Below, piece by piece: positions 44,565-56,279 of a stretch of 64,000 nt of DNA. A program made the translations under genes and the position numbers. The stretch covers positions 124,001 to 188,000 of the forward strand of contig WPDH01000156.1 of assembly GCA_019137255.1 (NCBI GenBank), written 5' to 3'. The notes below the pieces were generated by a model, which saw only the letters and a list, made by a program, of their open reading frames with translations, was not told the DNA's origin and ran no database searches. The stretch's first letter is position 1; the number at the start of each line of letters is the position of its first letter. This DNA is from Corinectria fuckeliana. Lineage: Eukaryota; Ascomycota; Sordariomycetes; Hypocreales; Nectriaceae.

Positions 44565-45812
44565 TTACCGTCCCTTGAACTGCTCCCTCCAGCCGCCCTT
44601 CTCAAACAGCCACAACGCTTCGGTTGCAAATGCACGACTCCCTTTGTGACCGCCTTCGCCCATGGCCGCCTCCGTCAGACTCTGCAGAACCCGTCCCTGC
44701 TTGACCGAAGCCCACACACCCATCGCAATGGGATCGTCCACAGTCTTGCCCCACTCGCCATTGCCTAGGCGATAGAGAATCCTCCCCAGCGTCTGATACG
44801 CCATGCACCGCTGAGCTGGGAATGCACTCCGGGCAAGATGCGCAAGCTCCGCGATGGTGTATCCCGCAGCTTCTGGAGCCTCGCCGTGATGGTGTAAGCC
44901 TTTGGACGAGGGGATGGACCGACTGACCCGGGGAGACAGGAATCGGCCTTGAAAGTCAAATCGCAATGCCGAAACCGTGATCTCGGGGTGTGGGTAGTAC
45001 GGGGAGTCCTGATCTGCCGGGCTGTCCTTGGTGGGGATCGGTGCCATCCAGGCGAGTTTGCTCGGGTCGGCTGGGAGGTTGGGGAAGTATTTCTCGTGGA
45101 GCGTGGCGAGGAAGTCTGGGTCGGAGGGGTCAAGATCGGGAAGTGTTGGCGGCACCGGAAAGTGCGTTGATTTGGGTAGATCGGTGATCGGGAACATATC
45201 AGGGGGGATCTGGGTTGGTGCTTGGTCTTCGTCGTAGTCGTCTGCGATCTTCTTGGATGATGTAGTGGTTGCCTCGGGGGCTGGTTTAAGATCTTGCGCT
45301 TTGGCTTTTGTATCTGGTTTTGAAGTATCTTCGATCTTGATTTCGGGCGGGGGTTGTGGTGTCTCTGGAGTTTCGGAAGGCGGCGGGTCGAAAGGAGAAG
45401 GTCCGGACGACTCTTCGATGTTGGCTCGTTGCAGTAGTCTTCGAACTAATGCTGGATTGAAGCCGCTCATAATGTCCTCCTGCGCCTGGGCGATCTCGGC
45501 GGGGCTCATACTGGCGAGCTTCTGCCGATTCTCCCGGTCGATTCGGTTCTTCTCGGCCGTCTCAAAGTCGGCCTGCTGCTGAGAGGCATCTTGAGGTTGG
45601 GCCACTGCGGGCTGCCTCGGCGGCCTTTGTCGAGCGGCGGGTGCCTCTCCGGCTGCCTGGGCGGCGCGCTGCTGTTTGAAGGCGGAAGACCTCCATCGTC
45701 GTTTGTGCTGCGGGAAGCCGGTAGACGAGATGGGGAGGTCGGAGAACTCGACTGGCTTCTTGTTGCCAGAGTCGTGCTCCACGATGTCTCCGATGAGCAG
45801 TGTTGGATCCAT
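44565..45812 (-). CDS. RNA polymerase II-associated protein 1-like (RPAP1/Rba50 type)
   Basis: Cytoplasmic or nuclear assembly factor for RNA polymerase II (yeast Rba50, animal RPAP1). Intron-less, 415 codons from MDPTLLIGDIVEHDS. An upstream in-frame ATG at 45935 exists, but its extension looks like leader. The N-terminal RPAP1 domain includes NRIDRENRQKLASMSPAEIA then QAQEDIMSGFNPALVRRLLQ, the family hallmark. The C-terminal RPAP1 domain has LAWMAPIPTKD, VSALRFDFQGRFLSP, GYTIAELAHLARSAFPAQRC and YQTLGRILYRLGNGEWG. The middle is Pro/Glu/Lys-rich linker. It is short compared with animal RPAP1 and similar to the fungal form. Confidence 0.9.
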   Translation of the reverse strand: MDPTLLIGDIVEHDSGNKKPVEFSDLPISSTGFPQHKRRWRSSAFKQQRAAQAAGEAPAARQRPPRQPAVAQPQDASQQQADFETAEKNRIDRENRQKLASMSPAEIAQAQEDIMSGFNPALVRRLLQRANIEESSGPSPFDPPPSETPETPQPPPEIKIEDTSKPDTKAKAQDLKPAPEATTTSSKKIADDYDEDQAPTQIPPDMFPITDLPKSTHFPVPPTLPDLDPSDPDFLATLHEKYFPNLPADPSKLAWMAPIPTKDSPADQDSPYYPHPEITVSALRFDFQGRFLSPRVSRSIPSSKGLHHHGEAPEAAGYTIAELAHLARSAFPAQRCMAYQTLGRILYRLGNGEWGKTVDDPIAMGVWASVKQGRVLQSLTEAAMGEGGHKGSRAFATEALWLFEKGGWREQFKGR

Positions 45813-48800
45813 GGCGACGTGGTGTGTATATCTTGTCTCGGTGACGACGTCGTCGTGATGGGCAGAATTACGGTCTCTTTTCAGCGGAGGCGCGGAGAAA
45901 ATCGGAAGTGGGGCGCTGGGCCTGGGCGACCCCACCTTTTACCAGCGTCCGCAGCGGACATATCCGCCAAGCCTCCGCTCTGACGCCTGCCACGTGAAAT
46001 GCTTACGGCCTCGGAAAGAAGAATTCGGAAGCGATCAATTCGGTTAACTACTGGATGACAGTACGTCATAACTGCGGTAGCCTTTGGGCAGATTAATTCC
46101 AAGTTGGCAAGTCAGCTTCCTATTGTGGGATGGCGGATGCAGTCTTGACCATTATTCGTCGATGTCGGACGACGTGAGACCATTAAATGCGGGTTTGGCT
46201 TGTATGAACAACTTGTACTTCTTGGGAAAAGACATGCCTGAAACGCCGGTGCGGGATTTCGTCGGCTGTTCTGGAGGAAGGGGACAAGAAACGGTAGTGG
46301 AGCAGAAGCAGCGTTCTCTCTTGATCTGCACAAAACCTAAATACAAAGAAATAGACGAGGCATTGTTAAGCTATGGAGTAACTAGGTTGTCCACTCTGAA
46401 GACTTCACTTTTTGCTGGTGCGACCTCTTTTCTCTTGTACCTTAGTAGGGTTGAAACAGCAATTCCTGGGGCTGAAGCGCGTCGCACCGCCACAGGTGGA
46501 TTGGGGTGCGGTGTGCATTAGCGCCGATCGATCCCTCCTTCAACCCGGAATTCCCAGAAACAGAACGCCACAGGGGTGGTCCTGACTGATACGTAAGTGC
46601 CCTGCACTCCACAGAGGGGGCGGTAAGAACAAAGACACCTAACGAACGGATCTACAAACACCGGCGAGTGAGACAGCCAAATATCTCTGGTTTTATTGGT
46701 TCCACCCTCCCTCCATGAATTTCATCACGGAGTATCAACTCCTCGTTGTGGAACTGGGCAAACCCGAGATGTGGTGGTTTCCCGGGAGCGAATGTATGAC
46801 TTAGGTACGTGCTGTGTTTCGCCGAGTATCGGTACTAGATGGGTTAACAATCTGACTCATGAGTGAGACATTAGCGGTGTGGAATTTCCGGTACAGCTGG
46901 TGCTAACTAGAGCTGCATGCGCCTATCAGAAACTTACAGCAACTTGCCATAATTGAGCTGGTAGAGGTGCTGTTTGGCCTTTGCTGAGTAACAAATGCCA
47001 TGGAACATGTGCAGTGTGGCCGAGCGCTAGGTTCCCCTGTAACGCAGGGCCGAGCAGCAAGGGACAAGGCGACGATCACACAACAGTGGACGATGGCACG
47101 GGAAACTGATCCCGATCGGGGACATTATTTTAGTGCCATCTTGGAGCAGAATGGCACTAAACCAGCGCATGACAATGATTGCGCATTGCAGCTTCCTGTA
47201 TAGTCGTTTGCGACAGACGAAAGCGTGGTGTCTTGACGACTCTGTTTTAATTGAGGGGAGTACAGAGGTACGTACCGGCCACAAGCCACATGGAGTTCCC
47301 GAAAAACAACAATGTGGCTTGTCCTGGGCTGGCCCTGGCTGCAGCCGCGCTTGTCGGCCCAGGACGCTAGATCCCTGTCGGCATGCCGCGCCTAAGCTTG
47401 GTTCAACGTTCACGGAACCAAGACGAGAGCACAAGCACGCCGCAGGGAGAGGAGGACCAGGGATTGGCCCCGGGGGTGGGTTCCTCTGAGTTCCTCTGGT
47501 CTGACGGGCACCACTTGGACGGTCCACCTTCGTCACAGGTACCAAGCTCACTCATTGCCCTTGCGGGAACTGCAGTGATGCCAGTGGGAGCTGTTTCGCG
47601 GTACGTACCCTTTGTTCTTTGCTTTTCTTACTCACTGATTCTTGGGCCGGGCTCCCCACGCTTATCCACTCACCCGCGCTCCGACGCACCCTCGCTCGCA
47701 GGACCGGGTAGCTAGGTATGTCGCACGTTGCCGCTTGGGGCTTTGGGGGGGGCGGGGGGGGGTCTTGGTCCCTTAGAGCCCTGGCCCTTTGCGAGTGTTG
47801 GCCTTGGGAATCCGGCCTTGACTCAGATGCTCTGGTGTTTTGTACGAAGTACGAAGTACGAAGGTACTCTCTCGTTCCCTTGTCCGTGCTTCTCTCCACG
47901 CTCACACGGTTTCTGCTTGGGGTTTGTCCATTCCCAGCCGAGTAGGCCGTTCCGTAGCCCGCTAAGCCCGGCTGATGTCCAATATCTCTCGTTCGTCGTG
48001 TTGTCTTGCTTGGCTTTGCTTGTCTTGTTGTTGCCGTACGCACGCCCCCCCAGTCATCTTGCCCGCGCCCCCCCCCCTTTCCAAATCCTCCTTCCCCAAA
48101 GCGTGCAGCCCATCTGATACCGTATCGACGGTGGCCGGCGGTCTGGTCTGAGGCAACCATGGCGGTTTGCTCGCTCATCCGTCGTCGACTATGTACCTAG
48201 TCGTAGTATTCTCGCTCGCTCCCCCCTCTTCCCCTCTCCACATCCACATCCACATCCAACCCCTTCGACCCTTGGCTCATGACCTCCCGCCCGCCGCCGT
48301 CGATGGCCGAGGCTGATGTTTAATTCGCGTTTAATAATAAAATTTCCCATTGCCAGTTTGGCCCGGCCCCCCTCTCGTTTCCTCGTGCCCGTGTCGTGCG
48401 CGCGCAGCAGCATGTAGTAGCAGCAAGCAAGCAAGCAGCCAAAGCAGCAACCTGTTGTTGGCTTGCCCCGTTTTTCTCCTTCCCGCCAGAAAATAAAGAA
48501 ATGTTGTCGTCCAGGAAAAAAACGTAGCCATCCCCATCTCCGTTTCCTTTCCTTTTTCCTCCCCTTCTCCCCTCCTCCCTCCTTCTCGCAACCTCCGCCA
48601 CCCGCCATTTTTCTTCAACAACCAGCGCGCGTAAACTGGCCGCATTTGCTCAAATCCATCAATTCGGCATCGTTTGTGCATGCGAACCATCACCAAATTA
48701 CCACCATCCGCTGTGCCTGGAGCTGCAGCGTCTACTGCCATCCTCGAAACTGTCCGACCCCTGCTTCCAGGTCGCATTTGCGCCCACGCAACGAGCCTGA

Positions 48801-49369
48801 CGGCCGTCGTCGTCGCCTGACCCGGCGTCGTGAGGCTATTCGGAGAGTCGCAAGCTCCACCTTACACCTTACACCTTCCCACCTTCCACCTGTCCCGCAT
48901 TCTGGCCACTCACAGCCCATCGACGTTCCCGGCCGCGCAGCCCGCCATCCACTCACCCGCTCACCCACTCACTGTACTTGGTACCTGACCAAGGCGATTG
49001 TGCAGCGCTGTGTATTACTCCGTACCTTCCCCAGGTATTGTCGTTGCAGTGCACCTTTTCTCCGCGCCCACCACCAAACGCCCGGCCATCAAATCGCCGA
49101 CCACCAACCAAACCGCCAACCGCGAATCACGACCCCAGTCTTGGTCCATTTTGGCACCTGGTTGGTTTGAATCACGGGTACGCCTCCGCGCCGGGAATCA
49201 ATCCATCAGTCACTTTTTCTCTTGCCGCTCAACTGCCCATGAATTCTGTTTCCTACTCTGGCGAGTCATCTTTCACGCTCTAACCTCCGCTCGGAGGAGC
49301 ATTGGCACCTTCCCGCTCCGGTGCACCAAGGACCAAGGGAATACCGCCGGGATATCTCCCTGCATCGGT
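45813..49369. other. Divergent intergenic region RPAP1-type / HPC2, 3.5 kb
   Basis: No supported gene. Features seen are a perfect 9-bp inverted repeat TAGTGCCAT...ATGGCACTA at 47131-47159, (GTACGAA)n at about 47849-47871, G- and C-runs at 47746-47762 and 48067-48077, CCACAT repeats at about 48239-48258, and a TACTCCGTAC copy at 49016-49025. The last kilobase is C/T-rich and fits a long HPC2 leader. The frame of HPC2 is open upstream to 48998 but is not protein-like there. Confidence 0.45.
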
Positions 49370-51419
49370 ATGACCGCGACTGGCGACACGTCCATGTCGC
49401 GATACGACTCCTCTGCTGGTGAGCTGTCTTCGCCTCCCTCAGGGTCCCTTTCAGAACCAGGCTCTCCGTCACGACAGCCCGTTAGCCGCTCCCGAAACGA
49501 CATGGAAGAGATTGTTGTCAACCACGAGAACCACCGGCAGGCCGACCAGGCACCGCCCCCGCCCATGCCGCCACAAACCGGCACGGGGCCTCCCAAACGA
49601 TACGCCCTTGTCGACAACCAGTGGGTGCAGCTGACGGCCGCTGGCGTGCCTCGCAAGAAGCCTGGGCGCAAGCCTGGCTCCGTGGTGAAGCCCAAGAACC
49701 CGGACGGCTCCGATGCCTCCAAAGCCGCCCGCAAACCTAGGAAGTCTCGCGAGCCCAATCCGCTGCCCATCCAGCGAAAGCGCAAGATTGCTATTGCCAC
49801 CGACGCCGACACCGATGTGCTTTCCCCCGAGTCTAGAATCCTCGCCTCTGCCGCCTCGCGCCCGCCACGTGTCTCAGACATCTCCAACATGACCGCCTCT
49901 TCGCCCTCCCAACCGCATCATCAGCAACATTCCCATCAACCTGAGCAGCGTTACTCTCCCAAGATTCCCAAACGAGAACACTACCCCGGGTCGATGCAAA
50001 ATATCCTCAACTCCGACCCTCCGCAGCCTCCGCCGCCTCCGCCGCCTCCGCCGCAGTCGTCGCCGCCGAACTCCGCTGCCATCCCTGTGCGCACGAGCGG
50101 CCAAAGCTACGATCCCATCCGTGGCAAAATCGACCCTGTTCGCGAGTCAATGGTCTCTCACAACCCCTATAGTTCTACTCAAGGCTCTCCTAGAGCTCCG
50201 ATCCAGATGCCGAACCGCTCCCCTACCATTGCCAGCCTGCTCGAGCCTTCGGCCCCCCCGACTGCGTCGCCCAATAACCCACATAACACATATCAGCCTG
50301 GCCCAACACAGCCTCGGTTCCAGGCACAAGAACCATCGCTGCCGCCTTCACCAATCAACCATGCTCAAGGAATCTCAACGCCGACGCCACCGTCGCGTTC
50401 CCTGGCCCCGGACGTGACTAAGAACCCACCTCCGCCTCCGCCTCCTGTGCAACGGCCTGTGATCAGGGAGTCCAATTTCACCACAATCTCCAACGGCCCG
50501 ATCAAGAAGTTGTCGCCCAAGCAAAAACCTCACACCGGTGTGTCGACTCCCAAGACGGACAACTTGGATGACCTCCAGGAAAGCGAAGGACGATCTATCC
50601 TCGACTTTGGAAGGGCTAAGCCTGGCGAGGAGCTTCAGGCTCCGACCATCGTTCTTACCATTCCCATCCAAACAGGAGAGACGAACAAGTATGTCAACTT
50701 TATGCGCATGGCGGAAGACCGCTACGGATGGGACGCGCTACATCCCCGCCTGGCCGCCAACCGTGATCGAAAGGCTCGAATTGCCGCTGCCGCTGCCTCT
50801 CTGGAGAAGGTCGAGTCTGGCCGCGAATCGGGTGACGAGATGTCGGTGGACCTGTCCGATGCCGAGGGTAGTAACCCCGACAACGCTGGTACCAGTGGAC
50901 CTGACGCGCAGGCCAAACCAAAGAAGAAGCGCAACTTCAAAGAGGACCAGTACGACGTGGACGATGATTTTGTAGATGACTCTGAGCTCCTCTGGGAGGC
51001 TCAGGCGGCTGCTAGCCGTGATGGGTTCTTTGTCTACTCGGGCCCCTTGGTGCCCGAGGTGGAGAAGCCTGCAGCAGGGTACGTGTTAATGATATCATTA
51101 TACGCGTTATTCATTGAGATGCTAACAACTTGATAGACAAGATGGTCCTCCTAAGCGCGGACGTGGTGGAAGAGGAAGCCGTGGCGGTGGCCGCGGAGCC
51201 TCTACTCGCGGCGGAGCCGGTTCCGGCCGCGGTGGTGGACCGGGTTCCCGAGGCGGCTCTATCACCAGAAAGCCTCGTATTACGAAGTCGGAAAAGGCGC
51301 AGCGCGAACGCGAGAAGGCCGAGCGAGAGAGCCTGGCTCAGTTGGCGAAGACGCCAACTCATGGCTATACGCTCCAGCCGACGACACCTGCATTCGCCGT
51401 CAGCGAGCTGGGCGCTTAA
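49370..51419 (+). CDS. HPC2: HIR-complex subunit Hpc2 (ubinuclein-type HRD domain)
   Basis: Subunit of the HIR histone H3-H4 chaperone complex that deposits histones outside replication and represses histone genes. Exons 49370-51078 and 51137-51419 give 663 codons. The diagnostic Hpc2-related domain is DDDFVDDSELLWEAQAAASR followed by DGFFVYSGPLVPE near residues 530-565. An AT-hook-like RKKPGRKPG lies near residue 100. Proline-rich stretches, including a run of nine Pro, fill the middle, and VLTIPI...NFMRMAEDRYGWDALHP precedes the HRD. The C-terminus after the intron is an RGG-rich tract (KRGRGGRGSRGGGRG) then a basic helix. The start chosen is MTATGDTSMSRYD; a later Met is possible. Confidence 0.88.
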
Positions 51420-52212
51420 CGGCCTGTCCTCGACTACTGAAGGACCACCCCCATGTCTAAGCCTTTTTCTTTTATTGCGCCTGGAGTGCGCATTCCTTGA
51501 CGACTCAACTGTTTCTGTGCGTTTTCATTTAATTTCCGCATCGCGGAGCATCGTCGGCCGACTGTGGCCTGTTTCAGATTTTTGGAGTGTTGGAGAAATG
51601 GCGCGTGGGTTATTTCACATGTATGGGAAACCCGGTCTCGAATTATGGCGTTCAATGGGTGACAAGAGGATTGGTATGACTTGGCAGGGGTTGGAAGAAA
51701 GACAGTCCTCAGAGACAGAGAGAGGTACAACCAGAGACGCTTCGATGGCTGGAGTAGATGTAGAATAGGAGTTGATGAAATGTGAAGACAACAATGCTCT
51801 CTGAAGCAGTATTCTATGTGTTTGGAAACCTGTTGATGAGTGCAAGGTTGACGAGTGAAAGATGGACGAGGGATACATGGATGTGGGTTAAATAAAGCAT
51901 GGTGCAACACCTTGTCAAAATCCCTTGTGGAGGCTGCTTTGATTGATAAACCACATCTTCTTCCCTTAATTGGTAAAGTCTGTCCTCCAAGTCTACTGCT
52001 ACGCCATGTCTCCTGACAAGCGGTGCAATATGGTTCTTCAAAAATATATGAACGAGGTGAGGTTCCCCGTCGTAACAGCCTCGCGCTGGAAACGCTTTTC
52101 CCTCTTCTCAGTTCCACGCAGTCTCTTGATATCAGGCAGTAAATGTAAACGTCCTCTCGTCTTTCCTTGTAAAACCCCCCTCTTTCCACCTCATCTTTCA
52201 TTCCTCGATGCT
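51420..52212. other. Convergent 3' intergenic region HPC2 / GGA
   Basis: About 790 bp between two stop codons, with no recognised gene. Confidence 0.4.
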
Positions 52213-54402
52213 TCATGCAATGCTAAACTCGGGAACCGCACCCATCTCGTTGGTCTGCTGGCCGGCGATCTTGTAGGCGGCGCGCCAGCGCAGCTTGGCC
52301 GAGTCGACCTTCTGGCCGTGGTTGCCGGCGTGCCAGACCTTTACGTCCTGGGTGATGCCGCGGCTCTGCTTTGGGGCGAGGTCGCGGCCGGTTTGGGCCT
52401 GGAGCTCAAGTTCGTAGCCCTGTAGAGGAGGGAGGGGGTGTTTGTTAGTGGGGGAGTCTTTTGTGTTATGTTTTGGAAACGGACGGGTGGGGTTCTTCTT
52501 GCTTACCTTTGTGACAGCGAGCTGGAAGTGAAGTTCGCTGATGGGCTGAGCGAGGTTGTTGGTGAAGGCAAACGAGATGCTCATGGAGTTGCAATTGTGC
52601 GGGTTTCGGTTGGCGATCATTTCGATGTGGAGGTTGGTGTTGCTGATGGTGGCACGGTGCTCCTGGGGCTTGCTAGGTGCCACAGGAGGCAGCGCGGATG
52701 AGAAGCTCCATTCATCGTCATCGTTGGACACGGCGGGCTGCGGGGGCGGAGGCGGAGGAGCAGGCGAGGCACGCCGGGAGTTGCCCATAGGCGATGCGAG
52801 GGCTGCGAAGGGATCGGAGGCGGGAGGCGGAGGGTGCGCTGACTGCTGTTGGAAGGGAAGTTGAGGACTGGAGGACTGGGACGCCGGTTGGGAGGTGAAG
52901 CCGGCGAACTGGGAGAAGGGCGGAGGAGGAGTCGGTCGGCTGGCGACCGGTCCCTTGGCCGAGTTGTTTTCCGTTACGGAGGAGAGCAGCGCAGGGCCCG
53001 GGATATCTAGAACGGTGGTTAACATACTGGACTGATTTGATCTGGCCTGATGTGTCTACGTATAACTCGTGAAACTTACTCTGGTTTGCGCCAAAGCCAA
53101 GGGCGATGTTACCGCCCTGCCCAAAGGAGCTCGACTGTCCGCCGATATCCAGCCCGAGGAGGTCGTTCTCGATGCCAGCGGCTCCCGCAGGGGCAGGGGC
53201 ACTACTTGAGCCCGCGCCGTTGCTACCGTTGGCACCTGAGGGCTCGGTATCGAAGTCGATGAGGGACAGCTCGTTGGCGGCGTTTGAGGAGGCTGCAGCG
53301 CCGGTCGCGGATGGCGGAGGAGCACCGGCCGCGACCTTGGCAGCTGCCTCGAGGTCGCCCTTCTTCATGAACTTATACCGCTCAACGGTGCGGTGTATAC
53401 TGTCGTTGATTTCCAAGAGCTTCGCTACCGCCTCGTGGTCGTCGGACTCCTCCTCGCACATCTTCTGGATCTTGGGTTGGGCGCTCGACAGGGCGGCGGC
53501 CAGCTCGCTAAAGACGTCGCCATCCTGCATCTTGTCACCCTCTCGAAAAGCCTCTAACCGCTCCTCCAACAGTCGTGCCTTTGCTTGAATCTTGCCAACG
53601 TCCTCGGCGGCCTTTGCGCGGTAATCGGTCTTGGATCGGGTGTCGTAGCCGGCCATGATCTTCATGAGGCGATTGGCCTCTTGCAGGTCCTCGGGGGCTC
53701 CGCGTCGGATGAGCTCTTGGAGCTTGGCCGACTGCGCCTCGCGCTCCTCCTCCTCCATTTCTTCGGCCGATTTCAGGTTCTTGAGGAAACGGGGTCAGTA
53801 TGAGGACGGCGCCATCCGGGTAGACAGGCAAGTGAGTAAATCCGAGGTACACTTACATCGCTGGGGTTTAGCACGGCGGCATCCTCTGTGCGCACCTCTG
53901 GGAAGATGTAGCCCTTGTAGCTCAACAGGCGGTGCATGTCCCGGATGAAACCCAGATCCTCCTTGTACCTGCTCGTATCGCATATCGTGCCCCGCCACTC
54001 TTCGAGGGCTTCGAGGATCTTCATCTGAACGCGGGTGGGGCGAATGGGCGGACGCTCGGGGAACCTCCTGACGAGCTCGTTGAGGAACTCCTTAGTGCTG
54101 ATTTGCAGGTGGAAGGGATAGCCGCAGTTCTTGACGCAGATGTCGAGGAGGTTGATGGCGAGGAGGGCGACGTTGGGGTTGCGATGGTTGATGTAGCTGA
54201 CGATGGCGGTGGCAGCCTCGCGCGGGGCGCTGCCCTTTTTGGAGTTGATGAGGTCGGAGATCTCGAGGTTGAGGGCAAGGTTGGGCTCGAAGTTCTCGGG
54301 GCTGCAGGCGGCCTGGATGAAGCGCTGGAGCTGGGACGGAGTGCGGCCTCCATACTCGCCCCAGCGGTCGCGGGCGGCGGCGCGGGCGGCGGCGGCTTCC
54401 AT
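52213..54402 (-). CDS. GGA-type clathrin adaptor (VHS-GAT-GAE)
   Basis: Golgi-localised, gamma-ear-containing, Arf-binding adaptor that sorts cargo from the trans-Golgi network to endosomes. Exons 53857-54402, 53080-53779, 52507-53006 and 52213-52419 join to 650 codons. The VHS domain is at about 15-150 (LQRFIQAACSPENFEPNLAL, INLLDICVKNCGYPFHLQIS). The GAT region spans about 185-330 (LQELIRRGAPEDLQEANRLM, KARLLEERLEAFREGD). The linker carries clathrin-box-like SLIDFD and NDLLGLD, and the C-terminal gamma-adaptin ear follows (ISNTNLHIEMIANRNPHNC, SMSISFAFTNNLAQPISELH, LRWRAAYKIAGQ). The start MEAAAARAAARDRW is favoured, although an upstream in-frame ATG at 54498 exists. Confidence 0.94.
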
Positions 54403-55861
54403 GGCGGAGCGAGGTGAAGTGGTGGATGTGGCGAGAGAAGAGAAGAGACGAGGAGAGACGAGGCGAGAGTAGGGTGACTGGCGATGTGAGGGGATCACCG
54501 TCGGGCGAGCTGGCGGAGAGCTGGAAGAGAGAGAGAGCGAGCGAGAGAGCGGGGCGGATAGACAGGGGGGGAAGACCGGGCGGAGCTCTAGGGCGATGGA
54601 GAGGCCAAGATGGCGATCAGATATTTGAGAGTGACGGAGCGACCTCTAAGGACCTACTTAAAGGGTAAGAAAAATCCCAGTAAGAGAGATCACGGTCGGG
54701 CAATGGCGTCGTTCGAGTTCTGGCCGTTACCGCGATGGTGTTGCCGTAGGTAAGGGAAGGTAACGTTGTTAGGTAGCCTGCCTGTGGCCTGTAGCCTACA
54801 GCCTGTAGTCAGTAGCCTATAGCCTGTCGCCTATAGCCTGTCGCCTATAGCCTGTCGCCTTGTAGGCGTGGGTGAGAGACTCCGGACACGCTGGTGCTGT
54901 GAAAAAGGGTAGCAACTAATAGCGTCTTGCTGGTGGGTGGAGGTTTGTTGGTGGACGGATATCCTTAGTTCTTGGGTGACCTTGAATCCGGTTTAGCGTG
55001 CTTTGCCCCTCGCTCCCGTTTTCCGGAGGCAGACTGGACTGACTAAGCAGGCAGCAGGTAACAAAAACACCATGGTGTGCTTGGTACTTCCTCGGTACCT
55101 CACTTCGTAGACTACTTACAACTTACAACTTACAGCTTTAGCCTGCTCGCGTGTGCAGATATATCGACAGACACAAGCAAGCGTGGCATGCATGACCTTT
55201 TTCATGTCTTGGTTATCCCTTGTCTCTATACTGATAAATACTCAATGAACACTCAATGAATACTACAAAAGGTATGCCAAGCCTTTAACGCAGACTTCTC
55301 AGCTTAGAATCAAGCATAATCCATGTTGCTGGAGACTTCAAAAAACTATCAAGTCTCTGTGCTATGCTATCACCAAGCTTGTTCTGGATGTGGACGACAG
55401 TTGAACGCGATTCTCTGACAGCAATCTATTTGTATGTCCACTCGACGAAACCGAGGCTGTCTGGATATACTACACATTTGTCCGGCACAGTCAGCACGGG
55501 TGGGTTGCGTCCGATCATGACGATGAGTTGAGTTGGAGGTCAGCATCCCGATCATGCTATGACGAGCAGCACGTGTGCTGGATTTCTAGAATTTCCGACT
55601 TTGTTACTGGCACATCATAGGCCTACTACCTCGGCTCACCCGTTTCATGTAGGCAGCTATTCGACCTGCGCCCCTCATCCCTGGTCCCGGCGAGGCGCAG
55701 CGGTTAGGCTGTCAGCTTGTCGCCATTTGATCTTGATAACTTGTCGACGGTCTCTAGTTGTCCCTGGAAACCTCGATTTTTGCAGCAGAGTCATAATTTA
55801 TTCGTTCACGTAATTTCCACAATAAACAGCATCATCCATCGAGCATATAGTAGACTCGACA
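54403..55861. other. Intergenic region upstream of GGA
   Basis: About 1.5 kb. It includes GAGA-rich sequence in the GGA leader (54440-54560) and an array of CCTGTAG/CCTATAG words from 54776 to 54860. No supported gene was seen. Confidence 0.4.
54816..54857 (+). repeat. 14-bp tandem repeat, three exact copies
   Basis: CCTATAGCCTGTCG repeated three times, preceded by degenerate GCCTGTAG/GCCTACAG units from 54776. Non-coding, about 410 bp upstream of the GGA start. Confidence 0.9.
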
Positions 55862-56279
55862 ATGACGACAGATGCATCGAGCACAGAGGAGAAACTGACA
55901 TTGTCACACACACGTCTGATCTCGTTCCTCTTCCGTTTCCTTTTGTTCATACCCACCGCTCTAGTGGGCAGCTGGTCTATCTCAGCATACTCGGAGGCCG
56001 AGTTCTGGAGCGGCGGCTCGGAAACCATTCCTAGCTGCTGGAGTCACTTGCGGGCTGTACGTGCGACGGGGATCGCGGTATATTGGCCCCTATTCACAAG
56101 GCGAGAGAGGTTGCGTGTGCTCGATGCTGACTCCATCTCCTTCGCAGGCCTTTATTACGTTTACCCGGAACTTCCTCCAGTCCATCCCGTCGGTATTTTT
56201 ACAAGGAATTGCTCAAGGTATGATTGGATTCGTGTATATGGCCTTGGCCTTAGCGCTCTTCGTTAGCATTGTGGTCTAG
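55862..56279 (+). CDS. Candidate small two-TM protein, function unknown
   Basis: ATG at 55862, exon to 56056, intron 56057-56147 (GTACGT donor, TTCGCAG acceptor), second exon to the stop at 56279; 108 residues in phase. The protein has one hydrophobic segment at about residues 20-42 (LISFLFRFLLFIPTALVGSW) and another at the C-terminus (GFVYMALALALFVSIVV), joined by an aromatic loop. I do not recognise a family, and no similar gene is nearby. Support comes from the in-phase intron that links two hydrophobic stretches otherwise in different frames; the codon pattern is unremarkable. Confidence 0.4.

Noticed and set aside
46084..46521. 145-codon frame with a hydrophobic patch
   Set aside because: No codon bias, no motif, and a competing frame on the opposite strand.
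48998..49369. N-terminal extension of HPC2 from an upstream ATG
   Set aside because: The frame is open but the sequence is not protein-like and begins in a C/T-rich leader; the Met at 49370 is preferred.
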